Below are positions 52,541 through 61,649 of a stretch of 64,000 bases of DNA, in pieces (positions within the stretch are counted from its first letter, which is position 1; the number at the start of each line of letters is the position of its first letter). Below the pieces are notes generated by a model that saw nothing but the letters and a program-made list of their open reading frames with translations, did no database searches and was not told the DNA's origin. The stretch lies in contig JANQPA010000075.1 in the NCBI GenBank assembly GCA_028285545.1, positions 1 through 64,000 on the forward strand, given 5' to 3'. Position numbers and translations under genes: made by a program. The DNA comes from Saprospiraceae bacterium. Lineage in GTDB: Bacteria; Bacteroidota; Bacteroidia; Chitinophagales; Saprospiraceae.

Positions 52541-54145
52541 TTAATTTATTTTATTGGTATGCGCAGCATTTGCTCCCCATGTAGGCCATCCGGTCAGGTT
52601 CTGCTTACCAGTATCGAAGCAAATTACCTTTCCACTGACGGTACTTACGTAGATCCGTCCATCCTCTATAACAGGTTGGAAGCGGATTTTTTCTTTGGTT
52701 TGAAAACGCTTCCATTCTTTTCCATTATGAGCATTAAAAAGGATGATATCACCTTCCAGGCTGGCAACAATAATTTTATCGTCTACAATTAGTGGTGGGG
52801 TGGCTAAAAAGCCGCCTTCTTTTTCCAGGTTGCCTTTGAGGTTTTGCTTCCAATACACCTCCCCTGACTGAGGGTGGGTACAGAGCAATTCATCTCCCAT
52901 AGTCGCATAATTTTTACCCCCATGGTGAAGCACTCTTGATCCTTGGAAAGCTTGTAATGATGAAACATTCGACTGGCCAATATTCATACTTGCTGCCTGC
53001 CAGCCAGAATTAGCTGGAGCTCCAGCAGTAAAGCCATTGCCTGCATCATATTGGATTGCTTGTGACTTAAGCTCAGAACGGCTTTGTACCTCCTGATCAA
53101 GATAAGGAGCATTTCTTTCATAACTTTTGGATACAACATTGAGTTTTCTATTGAGTGCACTTAAATTTTCCCTCACTGCTCCTTTTCCATCATCTGAACG
53201 CTGGCTCATGTAGATTTCCGATCCCACAATTACAGGGGCAGAGGTGGCTCTGCTGGCCGTTGCCGCTAATATTTCACCTGTTTTGGCATGGAATTTATAG
53301 AGGGTGCCGGGGAAAGTAGTAGCGTAAACTTCATCGCCTTCAATAACTGGCGCTGACATTACATCTCCGTCAATCCATTTTTGCCATAGGACTTTTCCGG
53401 TTTTTAGTTCAAGGGCAATCATGATATGGGTAGCTCTTTGGGCGATCTGGGCGATTTGGAAATCGCCCGAAGCATTTGGAAGGTTAGACGGTGCTTTTTG
53501 AACTTGTTGTTCTATATTTTGTGGCATGGCATTGATGGCATGCTGTGGCATATTATTACCATATTGAAAAGTAGGTCTTGCTGGGTAAGCTGTAAATACA
53601 ATTCCGTCAGAAATACTTGGGGTACCCATTAAAGGGTCACCAAGGAAGTGAGACCAAAGAGGGTCACCAGTTTCCACATTTACAGCAAAAATAGTACAAG
53701 ACTCTGTGTTGAATACTGCGATATCCTCCTCCACCACTGCCGATGTAGGACCATCATCATCCAATTTTATACCCCATTTAACGGCTCCGGTTTGGGCATC
53801 GAAGGCATAAAACTCTTCACTGCCAAAGCCTCCGCTTACCAATAACAAACCTTGGTATATGCTCGGACTAGGAGTTAAACTTCGTTTAGGCAGCTGAATT
53901 TCAAAACCATTCTTCTTCTCCTGCAAATAATTTTCAATATTGAGTGGTTTGACATGTCCAGGCCTAAATTCAGCCGAAGGCTTGGGCATACTATCTTGTA
54001 AGGCTTTTACAGCTTGCAGGATATCCAGGGAATCGTTTATGACGGTTTCTTTAAAATCTTGTTGATCATTTATTGGCTGGGCTGAGGGAAATAAGAATAA
54101 GCTGAACAGACAAAGGGCTAGAAACAAAAGGAAAGGCTGTTTCAT
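52541..54145 (-). CDS. Exported PQQ-type beta-propeller protein (BamB-like)
   Basis: A 534-residue exported protein (signal peptide ending near PSAQ). It has PQQ/BamB-like propeller blades: AFDAQTGAVKWGIKLD, AVNVETGDPLWSHFLG, ALELKTGKVLWQKWID, KFHAKTGEILAAT, CTHPQSGEVYWKQNL, and FNAHNGKEWKRFQ. The blades resemble the outer-membrane assembly factor BamB and quinoprotein dehydrogenases, but no quinone-binding catalytic residues are apparent, so a structural or binding role is more likely. Stand-alone, with two palindromic repeats in its upstream gap. Confidence 0.85.
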   Translation of the reverse strand: MKQPFLLFLALCLFSLFLFPSAQPINDQQDFKETVINDSLDILQAVKALQDSMPKPSAEFRPGHVKPLNIENYLQEKKNGFEIQLPKRSLTPSPSIYQGLLLVSGGFGSEEFYAFDAQTGAVKWGIKLDDDGPTSAVVEEDIAVFNTESCTIFAVNVETGDPLWSHFLGDPLMGTPSISDGIVFTAYPARPTFQYGNNMPQHAINAMPQNIEQQVQKAPSNLPNASGDFQIAQIAQRATHIMIALELKTGKVLWQKWIDGDVMSAPVIEGDEVYATTFPGTLYKFHAKTGEILAATASRATSAPVIVGSEIYMSQRSDDGKGAVRENLSALNRKLNVVSKSYERNAPYLDQEVQSRSELKSQAIQYDAGNGFTAGAPANSGWQAASMNIGQSNVSSLQAFQGSRVLHHGGKNYATMGDELLCTHPQSGEVYWKQNLKGNLEKEGGFLATPPLIVDDKIIVASLEGDIILFNAHNGKEWKRFQTKEKIRFQPVIEDGRIYVSTVSGKVICFDTGKQNLTGWPTWGANAAHTNKIN

Positions 54146-54252
54146 AATTTTTGGTTTTTTGATGTAATAGATAAAACGGAGGGCTTTTTATTGAAATTAT
54201 GATAATGAGAAAGCTTAAGTTTTTTTTAAGAATTGGAGTGTAAAAATACAAG

Positions 54253-54278
54253 ACATGTCATATTTAGACATGACATGT
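54253..54278. repeat. ACATGTCAT-family palindrome
   Basis: A 26-bp copy identical to 26567-26592, in the gap between the PQQ-propeller gene and the FtsX permease gene. Confidence 0.8.
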
Positions 54279-54350
54279 CCTAAAAACCGGGAGATATCCC
54301 CTATGAAAAACCACCTAAATTTCTGATATTCAAACATTAACATAAAAAAT

Positions 54351-54384
54351 AGAGACATGACATGTCTAGACATGTCATGTCTCT
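54351..54384 (-). terminator. 34-bp perfect ACATGTCAT-family palindrome, terminator-like
   Basis: AGAGACATGACATGTCT is followed directly by its exact reverse complement. On the minus strand it lies 24 bp after the permease stop and is followed by TATTTTTTATG, so it has terminator layout for the PadR-permease operon. Confidence 0.7.
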
Positions 54385-54408
54385 GATTAAATAATATATC
54401 CCCTTTTC

Positions 54409-56988
54409 TCACTCATCCCTTAAAAAACGAACCGGATTGATCCTGGCAGTCTTCAAAGTCTGATGCCCTATAGTCAGCCAGGTTAAGATTAAGGCAATAA
54501 TGCCTGCCCCTGCAAAAATCCACCATTGAAGTGTAATATGGTAGGCGAACCCGCTTAACCATTTACTGGCTAACAAATAGCTAATGGGTAAGGCAAGAAA
54601 TATGGCCAGTACTACCATTTTTGTAAATTCTGAAGAAAGCATTTTGATGATCAAAAAAACACTGGAACCCAATATTTTTCGAATGCCAATTTCTTTTCTT
54701 CGCCGCTCTGCAGTAAAAGTAGCCAGGCCGAACAGACCAAGACAAGAAATAATAATGGCTACCCCAGCAAAATATCGAGATAAAATGGCTACACGCTTTT
54801 CAGATAAATACAATGCCTGATAATCCTCATCCAGGAATTTATAATCAAATACATAACCCGGATTAAATTGCTTGTAGTATTGATCCAGGCTGGCCAGCGT
54901 TTCTTTTTCCCGGCCTGCATTTATCCTAACTACAATATTATTAGAGTAAGAGGATAAATGGAAAAACATGGGGCCAACATTTTCGTGAAGAGATCGAAAA
55001 TGGAAATCCTGCACTACTCCAACAATGGTCATATCTGTTCCCCACAATTTTGCTTTTTTACCAATTGGGCCGCTAATACCCATCACTTTCACCGCCGACT
55101 CATTCAAAACTATCTCATTGGTTTCTGCAAAATCTCGAGAAAACCCTCTCCCCTCTTTCAATTCCAAACCCAAGGTTTCGATAAAATCATAATTAACAGC
55201 AAAACGACCGAAATCAGCTTGTTCTATTCTCCTGCCTTCAAATTGAAAATCTCCAATTCCAGGAGGACTAAAAAGATCATTAGTGACAGAGGAAGCATTA
55301 AGCACTCCTGGGATGTTTTTTACTTCTGCCAGGAAAGTTTCTAGGTCTTCGGCTACCTTACCTTCATTTTGAAAAAGCACAATGTTGTCTTTATCATAAC
55401 CCAGGTTTTTATTCTGAATAAATTCCATTTGTTTAAAAAGAACCATTACCCCAACAATCAAGATGATGGAAAGACTAAATTGAAAAACCACCAAACCTTT
55501 TCTTATCCATATTTCACCCATCGATCCCTTTAATTTTCCTTTCAAAACCATGGCAGGTTGAAAACCAGAAAGATATAAGGCAGGATAGCTCCCAGCTGCC
55601 AAGCCTGTAAAAATAGCTAATCCAAGCCCTACCAGTATGAGCTTAGGACCAAATTGAAGATTGATCTCCTTGCCAGTGATATCATTAAAGGAAGGCAATA
55701 AAAAGAGGACAAAGGCTATTCCCAATCCAAGCGAGAGCAGAGCCATTAAAACAGATTCGCTTAAGTACTGGGTGATTAATGAACTTCTTCCAGCTCCTAC
55801 CGTTTTTTTCACCCCTACTTCTTTCATTCTTCTGGAAGATTTGGCAGTGGACAAATTCATAAAATTGATACAGGCAATACCTAAAATGAAAAGAGCTATA
55901 AGAGAAAATAATCTGACATATTCTACTCTTCCTCCAGCTTGAACACCATTCTCATATTTTCCAAATAAATAATTTTCGGAGTAAGGCTTTAAGAAAAGGT
56001 TTGGTCCGGGGTCGGATGTTTTAGATTGAAGAATGTTTTCTAGTTTATCATTTACTGATACTGCATCTACTCCTTTTTCTAATAAAACATAGGTTACAGA
56101 GTTGGGATTTTGCCAGTCATTTCCATAAACCTGCTGGTAAAGCTCAAAGGGTAAAACCAAATCAAACTGATCAGTTGAATTATAAGGAGGAGCTTTAAAT
56201 ACACCGGTGATGGTAGCCACTAATTTAGCTTGCTGAAGTTGCCATTCAACCGTTTCACCCAAGATATTTTCAGTAGTTTGAAATAGGTTTAAAGCTAGAT
56301 TTTCAGAAATGACAATGGACGTTTTTCCGGAAAATAATTGATCCTCATCTCCTAGTAGCAAATCATAAGAAAACAATTTAAAATAGTCCTCATCTACAAA
56401 CTTTCCTACCGATTTAAATTTACCTTCTTCTACAGAAAGGTTAAAGGTCATCTGCCAATCGGGATCGGTAGCTCCTACAGCCAACTCAATTTCAGGGATT
56501 TCTTCCTCCAATGCCTCAGCCAATTTGGCGGAGGTACCATTCCAGGTATTTATGCCATCTGCTTGTTGGTAATTACCCATTACCTGGTAAAGACGAGCGT
56601 CATTTTCATGAAATTTATCAATGCTGAGTTCATCTGCAACCCATAAATAGATGAGAAAAGTACAGGCTAAACCTGTAGACAAGCCTAAAAGGTTGATAAA
56701 AAAAGTACTTTGATGGCGCCTAAAGCCTCTAAAAGATAATTTGATATAGTGTTTTAACATGGTCAGGTGGTTTAAGAATTGTAAAGGCTTGAAACTTCTT
56801 ATCATGCCAGGCCGGAAAAGCAGAAGGACATCCTTTAGCAATAGCCATCTGGCTTTTTGGGGCCCTATTTTTTTTACTCTTCGAGCATAAAATTCCAGCA
56901 GATCTCCTTCAATATCTGAATGATATTCTGGCTTGCAGAAAGATTTCAATAGTTTTAAAGGAAATTTGGGAGGCTTCACTTGATTCAT
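54409..56988 (-). CDS. FtsX/MacB-type ABC permease with N-terminal prefix domain
   Basis: An 859-residue inner-membrane permease, fourth paralogue in the window. The prefix domain (KLLKSFCKPEYHSDIEGDLLEFYARR) covers about 1-75. FtsX halves are marked by INLLGLSTGLACTFLIYLWV, LSTAKSSRRMKEVGVKKTVG and LATFTAERRRKEIGIRKILG. It starts 9 bp after its PadR gene and forms a two-gene operon with it. As with the other three, no ATPase is nearby. The first periplasmic domain (about 120-330) differs most from its paralogues, so ligands probably differ. Confidence 0.92.
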   Translation of the reverse strand: MNQVKPPKFPLKLLKSFCKPEYHSDIEGDLLEFYARRVKKIGPQKARWLLLKDVLLLFRPGMIRSFKPLQFLNHLTMLKHYIKLSFRGFRRHQSTFFINLLGLSTGLACTFLIYLWVADELSIDKFHENDARLYQVMGNYQQADGINTWNGTSAKLAEALEEEIPEIELAVGATDPDWQMTFNLSVEEGKFKSVGKFVDEDYFKLFSYDLLLGDEDQLFSGKTSIVISENLALNLFQTTENILGETVEWQLQQAKLVATITGVFKAPPYNSTDQFDLVLPFELYQQVYGNDWQNPNSVTYVLLEKGVDAVSVNDKLENILQSKTSDPGPNLFLKPYSENYLFGKYENGVQAGGRVEYVRLFSLIALFILGIACINFMNLSTAKSSRRMKEVGVKKTVGAGRSSLITQYLSESVLMALLSLGLGIAFVLFLLPSFNDITGKEINLQFGPKLILVGLGLAIFTGLAAGSYPALYLSGFQPAMVLKGKLKGSMGEIWIRKGLVVFQFSLSIILIVGVMVLFKQMEFIQNKNLGYDKDNIVLFQNEGKVAEDLETFLAEVKNIPGVLNASSVTNDLFSPPGIGDFQFEGRRIEQADFGRFAVNYDFIETLGLELKEGRGFSRDFAETNEIVLNESAVKVMGISGPIGKKAKLWGTDMTIVGVVQDFHFRSLHENVGPMFFHLSSYSNNIVVRINAGREKETLASLDQYYKQFNPGYVFDYKFLDEDYQALYLSEKRVAILSRYFAGVAIIISCLGLFGLATFTAERRRKEIGIRKILGSSVFLIIKMLSSEFTKMVVLAIFLALPISYLLASKWLSGFAYHITLQWWIFAGAGIIALILTWLTIGHQTLKTARINPVRFLRDE

Positions 56989-56997
56989 AGATATCTT

Positions 56998-57327
56998 TTA
57001 TAGATCCAATACAATTGGAGGAAGAGCATCCCAAAGTTCATTCCGCTTTTGCCGAGTGTATTCCACCGCCTTTTTTCCATAAGCAGTGATGGTAAAAAAC
57101 AATTTTGGCCTTCCCCCGCGCGTCGGGGCGGTTTCACCATGGGCGGAACTCAGATAACCTTTTTTTTCCAGCCTTCTTAAAGTGATTTGCAAGGCACCTA
57201 CACTAACCTGACGGTCCAGACGCTTTTCGATCTCATCTTTTATGGTAACCCCATAGGCATTGCCATGTAAAATGCCGACGGTGAGGATGACAATTTCCTC
57301 AAATTCGCCTAGTTTTAGATTTTTCAT
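56998..57327 (-). CDS. PadR-family transcriptional regulator
   Basis: A 109-residue PadR regulator: LGEFEEIVILTVGILHGNAYGV, SVGALQITLRRLEKKGYLS (recognition region), TRGGRPKLFFTITAYGKKAV (wing). Homologous to the two PadR proteins at 32 kb and paired with the permease 9 bp downstream. A short perfect dyad lies just upstream of its start and is a natural autoregulatory site. Confidence 0.92.
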   Translation of the reverse strand: MKNLKLGEFEEIVILTVGILHGNAYGVTIKDEIEKRLDRQVSVGALQITLRRLEKKGYLSSAHGETAPTRGGRPKLFFTITAYGKKAVEYTRQKRNELWDALPPIVLDL

Positions 57328-57333
57328 AATTCA

Positions 57334-57352
57334 AATACTACAAAATAGTATT
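57334..57352. promoter_or_regulatory. Short dyad before PadR, candidate operator
   Basis: AATACTA-CAAAA-TAGTATT is a perfect 7-bp inverted repeat with 5-bp spacer, ending 7 bp upstream of the PadR start codon. Position and size fit a PadR binding site; not proven. Confidence 0.45.
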
Positions 57353-57462
57353 GCAATATTAGGAGATTTGGAGGATATATGCAAGTGGAGGTAATTTTGC
57401 CGCTCTAGTTATTGGGTATAGACGATTTAATTGAGTTTTTTGCTACAAAATTGTATTATTTT

Positions 57463-60400
57463 TTATCCATTTTTTCTGATATTCCTTCTAAACACCCTAT
57501 CCCTCCAAAATGCCAATAAGCTTATCACCGTCAATATTCCTACTGCATAATATACAAAGGTGGGTATCGGCACTGGATCACCAGCTGCGTACGAGTGAAG
57601 TCCAGAAAGATAATAGTTCACTCCAAAATAGGTCATAATTACAGAAGCCCAACCGAACAGGGAAGCCACATTAAAAGCATAGGCTCCTCGCATACCAGGA
57701 ATAAAACGCATATGTAGGATAAAAGCATAAATGAGTATCGTTACTAATGCCCAGGTTTCCTTGGCATCCCAGCCCCAATAGCGTCCCCAGGATTCATTGG
57801 CCCAAACCCCTCCAAGATAGGTTCCGATACTTATCATAAATAGACCTCCAATCAATGTAACTTCACTTATCTGGGTCATTTCTTTAATAATTCGGTTAAC
57901 ATTAACCGCATTTTTAGAGGTTCTGAAAATCATAAATATTAGATTCAGTGCTCCTATTAATGCTCCCAGCATTAAAAAGCCGTAACTCCCAGCCTCCAGG
58001 GATACATGGATGGTCAGCCAGTAGGATTTAAGAACAGGCACTAAAGGTGTAATTTCAGGGTCCATCCAACTCAAACCTGCTACCATCAATATGGTGGAGG
58101 CTAAAATATTAGTGGCCGTCATACCTCCCAGTGATTTTCTACTAAAAATTAAGCCAGCTAGAACAGTAGTAAAAGCGATGTATATCATCGACTCATATCC
58201 ATTACTCCAGGGCGCTCGCCCAGATACATACCAACGCAAAGCTAATCCGAGTAAATGAACTCCAAAACTAACAGCAAAGAGCCCATATACGATGGTAGAA
58301 GGAATTTTTAAATTCCATTTTGGTTTAAAAACAGACGTAAAAAGCAAGCCCAAAAATAGTAAACCAAGCAAGGCATAAACCTTTCCTAATCGGCTAAAAA
58401 CATTCATTCTGTTAAGTAATAATTCGGCCTTTATTTTCCTTTGAGAAGGCATTGCTCCTGAGCCGAATTTCATTTGATACTGCTCTAATTCCCCTAGCAG
58501 TCTATCAGCCATTTGCCAGTTGTTATCAGTAAAAGCCGTTTGAAGGCTGGCGATATAGGCGGAATAAAATCGTTTTGCATAGGGCTCTTCTATATGTTCA
58601 TGGCCATGATGGTGCCCTCCGGAGGGGGATTCCCAGGTATTATTAGGGTCATTGGGAACCGGAAAGAGTTTCATAAAACTTCCCGAAAAGACCATGCTGC
58701 AAATATTGACTTTTTCATCCAGTTTCATCATTTCTTTTTCAAATACTCCTCTATCTTTTTTAGGTGTATCGTAAGCTTGACGTACATATTCTCGTAATTT
58801 GTAAGTACCATCTTCATGAAAAAAATCACTGTAAGAAATCAAGTTTCCTTCGAGGGGCTGAGGGAGGATTTTTTTTGTTTTATCGTGTTTGCCCACTTTG
58901 ATCAAGGGCATATCATACCATTCAGGTGGATTGGTAGTCATTCCCAATACAATTTGCTCAGCAGTTAATCCATAAAGAGTTTCTTTTCGAGATAATTTTC
59001 TTAAAATCTCACTGGCATAGGTATCCATGGGTTTCATTCGCCCTCGATGATCCTGCATGACCAGATGGCCAAATTTATCAGCATGCTCCAGATTTATGGC
59101 TCTGGTATTATTAACCACAGGATTAGCAAGAAGAGGGTTTGAGCAGCTTAGAAATAGTCCGATAATTGCCGTAGCTAATGCTTTTTCACTTTGCCTTAGC
59201 TTTTTTAGATTTTTGGTCAACTGCTGAAAACGACTTCCCTTGTGAAAAAAGGTCAAGAACATTCCTACCGTTAAAACAGCATAACCCAGATAGGATATCC
59301 AGGTGCCCCACCAATCGTGGTTGACGCTCAACCAGGTGCCTAATTCATCTTGATCAAAGGAGGATTGAAAGAAGCGATATCCTTTATAATCCAAGACGTT
59401 ATTCATAAATATTCGGGTGTCTTCCTGCAAGTTTTTTTGTGGATCTATTAAAGTTACCTCGCTGGCATAGGAAGAGGCACTGTTAGTGCCAGGATATTTT
59501 TCCATAATAAAATCACGAAGGTGCAAGCTGAAGGGCAGTTCAATTTTTTTGGCTCCATAAGAAATGGCCAATTGGAGATCTCCCAATGAAAAAACTCTGG
59601 GTCGGCCTTCTACTCCTTTGGCTCCAAAAATATACTGTTCATCTTCATAAGGGCCGCTACTCACTTTTACTTTCAATCCGGCACTACTGGTGCTGGTCAT
59701 TTTGGGATCCTCAGATACTAATTCAACTCTTGCATTAGGCGAATACATGCCAAACACAAAACTTTGCAGGCCATTGGAGTATAAGCTTCTCAACTGAAGT
59801 GGGTGATATTGCCCAGAAACGAGCGTATCTCTTGCTTGGGTAGCCATGATGGTTTGCATAAAAGAAGTAGGAGCTTTAAAATAGAGTATCCCTTCCTCTT
59901 CCCGAATGTTAAAGCTGCGAGGGTCTTCAAATTCCTGGAAATTAAATAGGGTCCCTCTAATTTTACTGCGTTTCCCTTTTTCAAGATAATATTCTTCCCG
60001 GCCATTGGCTCCTCCGATTACAATTTTCAGGGTGGGTACTCCATTTTCATCATCAATCATCACTTCTTTGGGATTGGGCATAAACTCTTTGACCTCTACC
60101 ATCACTTCCTTATTATTGATCAGATAGGATTTCTTGAGTTTATTATTACCTCTGCTGGCAAAAAGAACCGGCTCATTAAATGAAAATTTTTGATCTCCTT
60201 CTCTTCCTTCAAAAACCAGGTATTCTTCAAAGGATAAGATCACATTGGAAGCATTGCCTTCCCGAATATGCATCATTCCTTCATATCCAGTATATCTAGT
60301 TATTGCTGCTCCGATTAAAATGATAATAATAGCGACGTGGAAGGAAAACACTGCCCATTTCTTTTGCTGTATCAATCTAAAACGAAAGATATTGACTAAA

Positions 60401-60591
60401 ATAGAAATGCCGAATAGTATAAGCAAGAGCTCAAACCACCAGGCTTTGAATACTAATTTATGGGCAGAGCTGGTGCCGAAATCATTTTCGATAAAGGTCG
60501 CCACGGCTATGGCTATGGCAAACAGGATCATGTACAAGCCTGCTGCTGAGGTAGAGAAAAGTTTGTTGATGATTAGCTTTAGGATTTTCAT
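57463..60591 (-). CDS. Fused cytochrome c maturation protein (ResB/CcsB-like + CcsA)
   Basis: A 1042-residue inner-membrane protein of the system II haem-attachment pathway. The N-terminal part has membrane helices (AAGLYMILFAIAIAVATFIE; FSFHVAIIIILIGAAITRYTGYEG) and a large periplasmic domain as in ResB/CcsB. After about residue 720 comes the CcsA part with several helices and the haem-handling WWD motif WGRYWGWDAKETWAL (about 930). System II exports haem and ligates it to CXXCH of apocytochromes. Fusion of the two subunits is known in Bacteroidota and Epsilonproteobacteria. It lies downstream of the multihaem cytochrome cluster, on the same strand, and probably matures its haems. Confidence 0.92.
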   Translation of the reverse strand: MKILKLIINKLFSTSAAGLYMILFAIAIAVATFIENDFGTSSAHKLVFKAWWFELLLILFGISILVNIFRFRLIQQKKWAVFSFHVAIIIILIGAAITRYTGYEGMMHIREGNASNVILSFEEYLVFEGREGDQKFSFNEPVLFASRGNNKLKKSYLINNKEVMVEVKEFMPNPKEVMIDDENGVPTLKIVIGGANGREEYYLEKGKRSKIRGTLFNFQEFEDPRSFNIREEEGILYFKAPTSFMQTIMATQARDTLVSGQYHPLQLRSLYSNGLQSFVFGMYSPNARVELVSEDPKMTSTSSAGLKVKVSSGPYEDEQYIFGAKGVEGRPRVFSLGDLQLAISYGAKKIELPFSLHLRDFIMEKYPGTNSASSYASEVTLIDPQKNLQEDTRIFMNNVLDYKGYRFFQSSFDQDELGTWLSVNHDWWGTWISYLGYAVLTVGMFLTFFHKGSRFQQLTKNLKKLRQSEKALATAIIGLFLSCSNPLLANPVVNNTRAINLEHADKFGHLVMQDHRGRMKPMDTYASEILRKLSRKETLYGLTAEQIVLGMTTNPPEWYDMPLIKVGKHDKTKKILPQPLEGNLISYSDFFHEDGTYKLREYVRQAYDTPKKDRGVFEKEMMKLDEKVNICSMVFSGSFMKLFPVPNDPNNTWESPSGGHHHGHEHIEEPYAKRFYSAYIASLQTAFTDNNWQMADRLLGELEQYQMKFGSGAMPSQRKIKAELLLNRMNVFSRLGKVYALLGLLFLGLLFTSVFKPKWNLKIPSTIVYGLFAVSFGVHLLGLALRWYVSGRAPWSNGYESMIYIAFTTVLAGLIFSRKSLGGMTATNILASTILMVAGLSWMDPEITPLVPVLKSYWLTIHVSLEAGSYGFLMLGALIGALNLIFMIFRTSKNAVNVNRIIKEMTQISEVTLIGGLFMISIGTYLGGVWANESWGRYWGWDAKETWALVTILIYAFILHMRFIPGMRGAYAFNVASLFGWASVIMTYFGVNYYLSGLHSYAAGDPVPIPTFVYYAVGILTVISLLAFWRDRVFRRNIRKNG

Positions 60592-60655
60592 TATTTCTTT
60601 CTTTTTGGACTTTGGTAATGTTAATTGAAGGTTTAGCTATTTTATTTAGGCTTCA

Positions 60656-60703
60656 CCAGTTTGGAAACTGGCGATATATTGGGTAAGGCAGTCAGAGACT
60701 GCC
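60656..60703. other. Two hairpins in the leader of the CcsBA gene
   Basis: CCAGTTT-GG-AAACTGG (60656-60671) and GGCAGTC-AGA-GACTGCC (60687-60703) lie in a 262-bp gap between the lipoprotein gene and the CcsBA gene. They could weaken read-through or be part of a small repeat. The gap's minus strand also has a 64-codon frame (60642-60836) of odd composition that I do not accept as a gene. Confidence 0.5.
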
Positions 60704-60853
60704 ACCAACGCCAATGGCAATGGTATGATAGATTGGGCCCATAAAGGCCACCAGCTTGTTTTTTGACACTGGCTAACGCACGCAGACTGCTACTGACTTT
60801 CACTGTTTTAGTTTGTGCGGAATAAAGCTTAGCCAATTTATTATCTGATTTGG

Positions 60854-61630
60854 CTACTTAAGGCTTGCACCTTCCATGATGATGTCATAGCGATAGCCGG
60901 CCCCGAAATCTTTGTCCAGGGCGATGGTTCCTTCTAAAGAAATAACCTCACCCAGGCGTACTACTTCCGTTGTGGTTACTGTCAGGTCCAAACCCTCGCC
61001 TGAGCCATCCTGGATGTGAAGCCAGTTGCGGTTCATGATCATCGGATTTAATTTCACACACTTTCCAGTGATTTTTACAAGCTTGCCATTATAGGTGGAT
61101 TTGTTGGCAAACAATTCGGCTAAAGAAATAGCCCCTTCTGATGGTTCAATTTTATCTACCTCCAAATTTGGCGCAGCTGTTTCGGCATGGGTCTGAGAAA
61201 CGACTGGATTTTGAGCAGGAGCAGTATTCAAATTAGAATTTTTCCAAATATTAGAAACCAAATAAACCGTTTCAAAAACCCTATTGAACTCCTTACTAAA
61301 AAAATTTTTCTTTAATAAACCTCCCTTATAGAAATAGGTGTCTCCAACAGAGACGTCTCGCTTGGATATGGCAATCCAAAAATTATCTCCCTTTTCAGAG
61401 ACGAATAGATAGCTGTATTTTTCAGTATTTAAAATTTCTTCCACCGTAACCTCATGTATGCTGGTAGCTGCAACCGAAACAATGGGAACATTTTCACTAA
61501 TCGGCACAATTGCCGCACTTGGGTCTGCAGTAGCAGACTGACTCTCAATGACTCGCGGTTTAGAATTACACGACGCTAAAAGGCAAGAGACCATCAAGAG
61601 CGCTAATAGATTTAATTGCTTTATTTTCAT
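60854..61630 (-). CDS. Lipoprotein with C-terminal OB-fold-like domain
   Basis: A 258-residue lipoprotein starting MKIKQLNLLALLMVSCLLASC (lipobox Cys near 21); the longer frame upstream runs into the preceding gene. A middle domain (TVEEILNTEKYSYLFVSEKG; GDTYFYKGGLLKKNFFSKEF) and a C-terminal OB-fold-like domain (KLVKITGKCVKLN; MNRNWLHIQDGSGEGLDLTV) each resemble the small modules found in proteins next to bacterial c-type cytochromes. It starts 19 bp after the barrel gene's stop, clearly one operon, and is probably an envelope accessory of the cytochrome system. Confidence 0.8.
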   Translation of the reverse strand: MKIKQLNLLALLMVSCLLASCNSKPRVIESQSATADPSAAIVPISENVPIVSVAATSIHEVTVEEILNTEKYSYLFVSEKGDNFWIAISKRDVSVGDTYFYKGGLLKKNFFSKEFNRVFETVYLVSNIWKNSNLNTAPAQNPVVSQTHAETAAPNLEVDKIEPSEGAISLAELFANKSTYNGKLVKITGKCVKLNPMIMNRNWLHIQDGSGEGLDLTVTTTEVVRLGEVISLEGTIALDKDFGAGYRYDIIMEGASLK

Positions 61631-61649
61631 CAATCCTGGATTTTGATAA

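Noticed and set aside
54215-54412. 65-codon minus-strand frame in the gap before the PQQ-propeller gene
   Set aside because: It is largely translated palindromic repeat (HVMSKYDMS-type peptides); no homology or start context.
60642-60836. 64-codon minus-strand frame between the OB-fold lipoprotein and CcsBA genes
   Set aside because: Odd composition, hairpins inside, no signal or domain; treated as non-coding.
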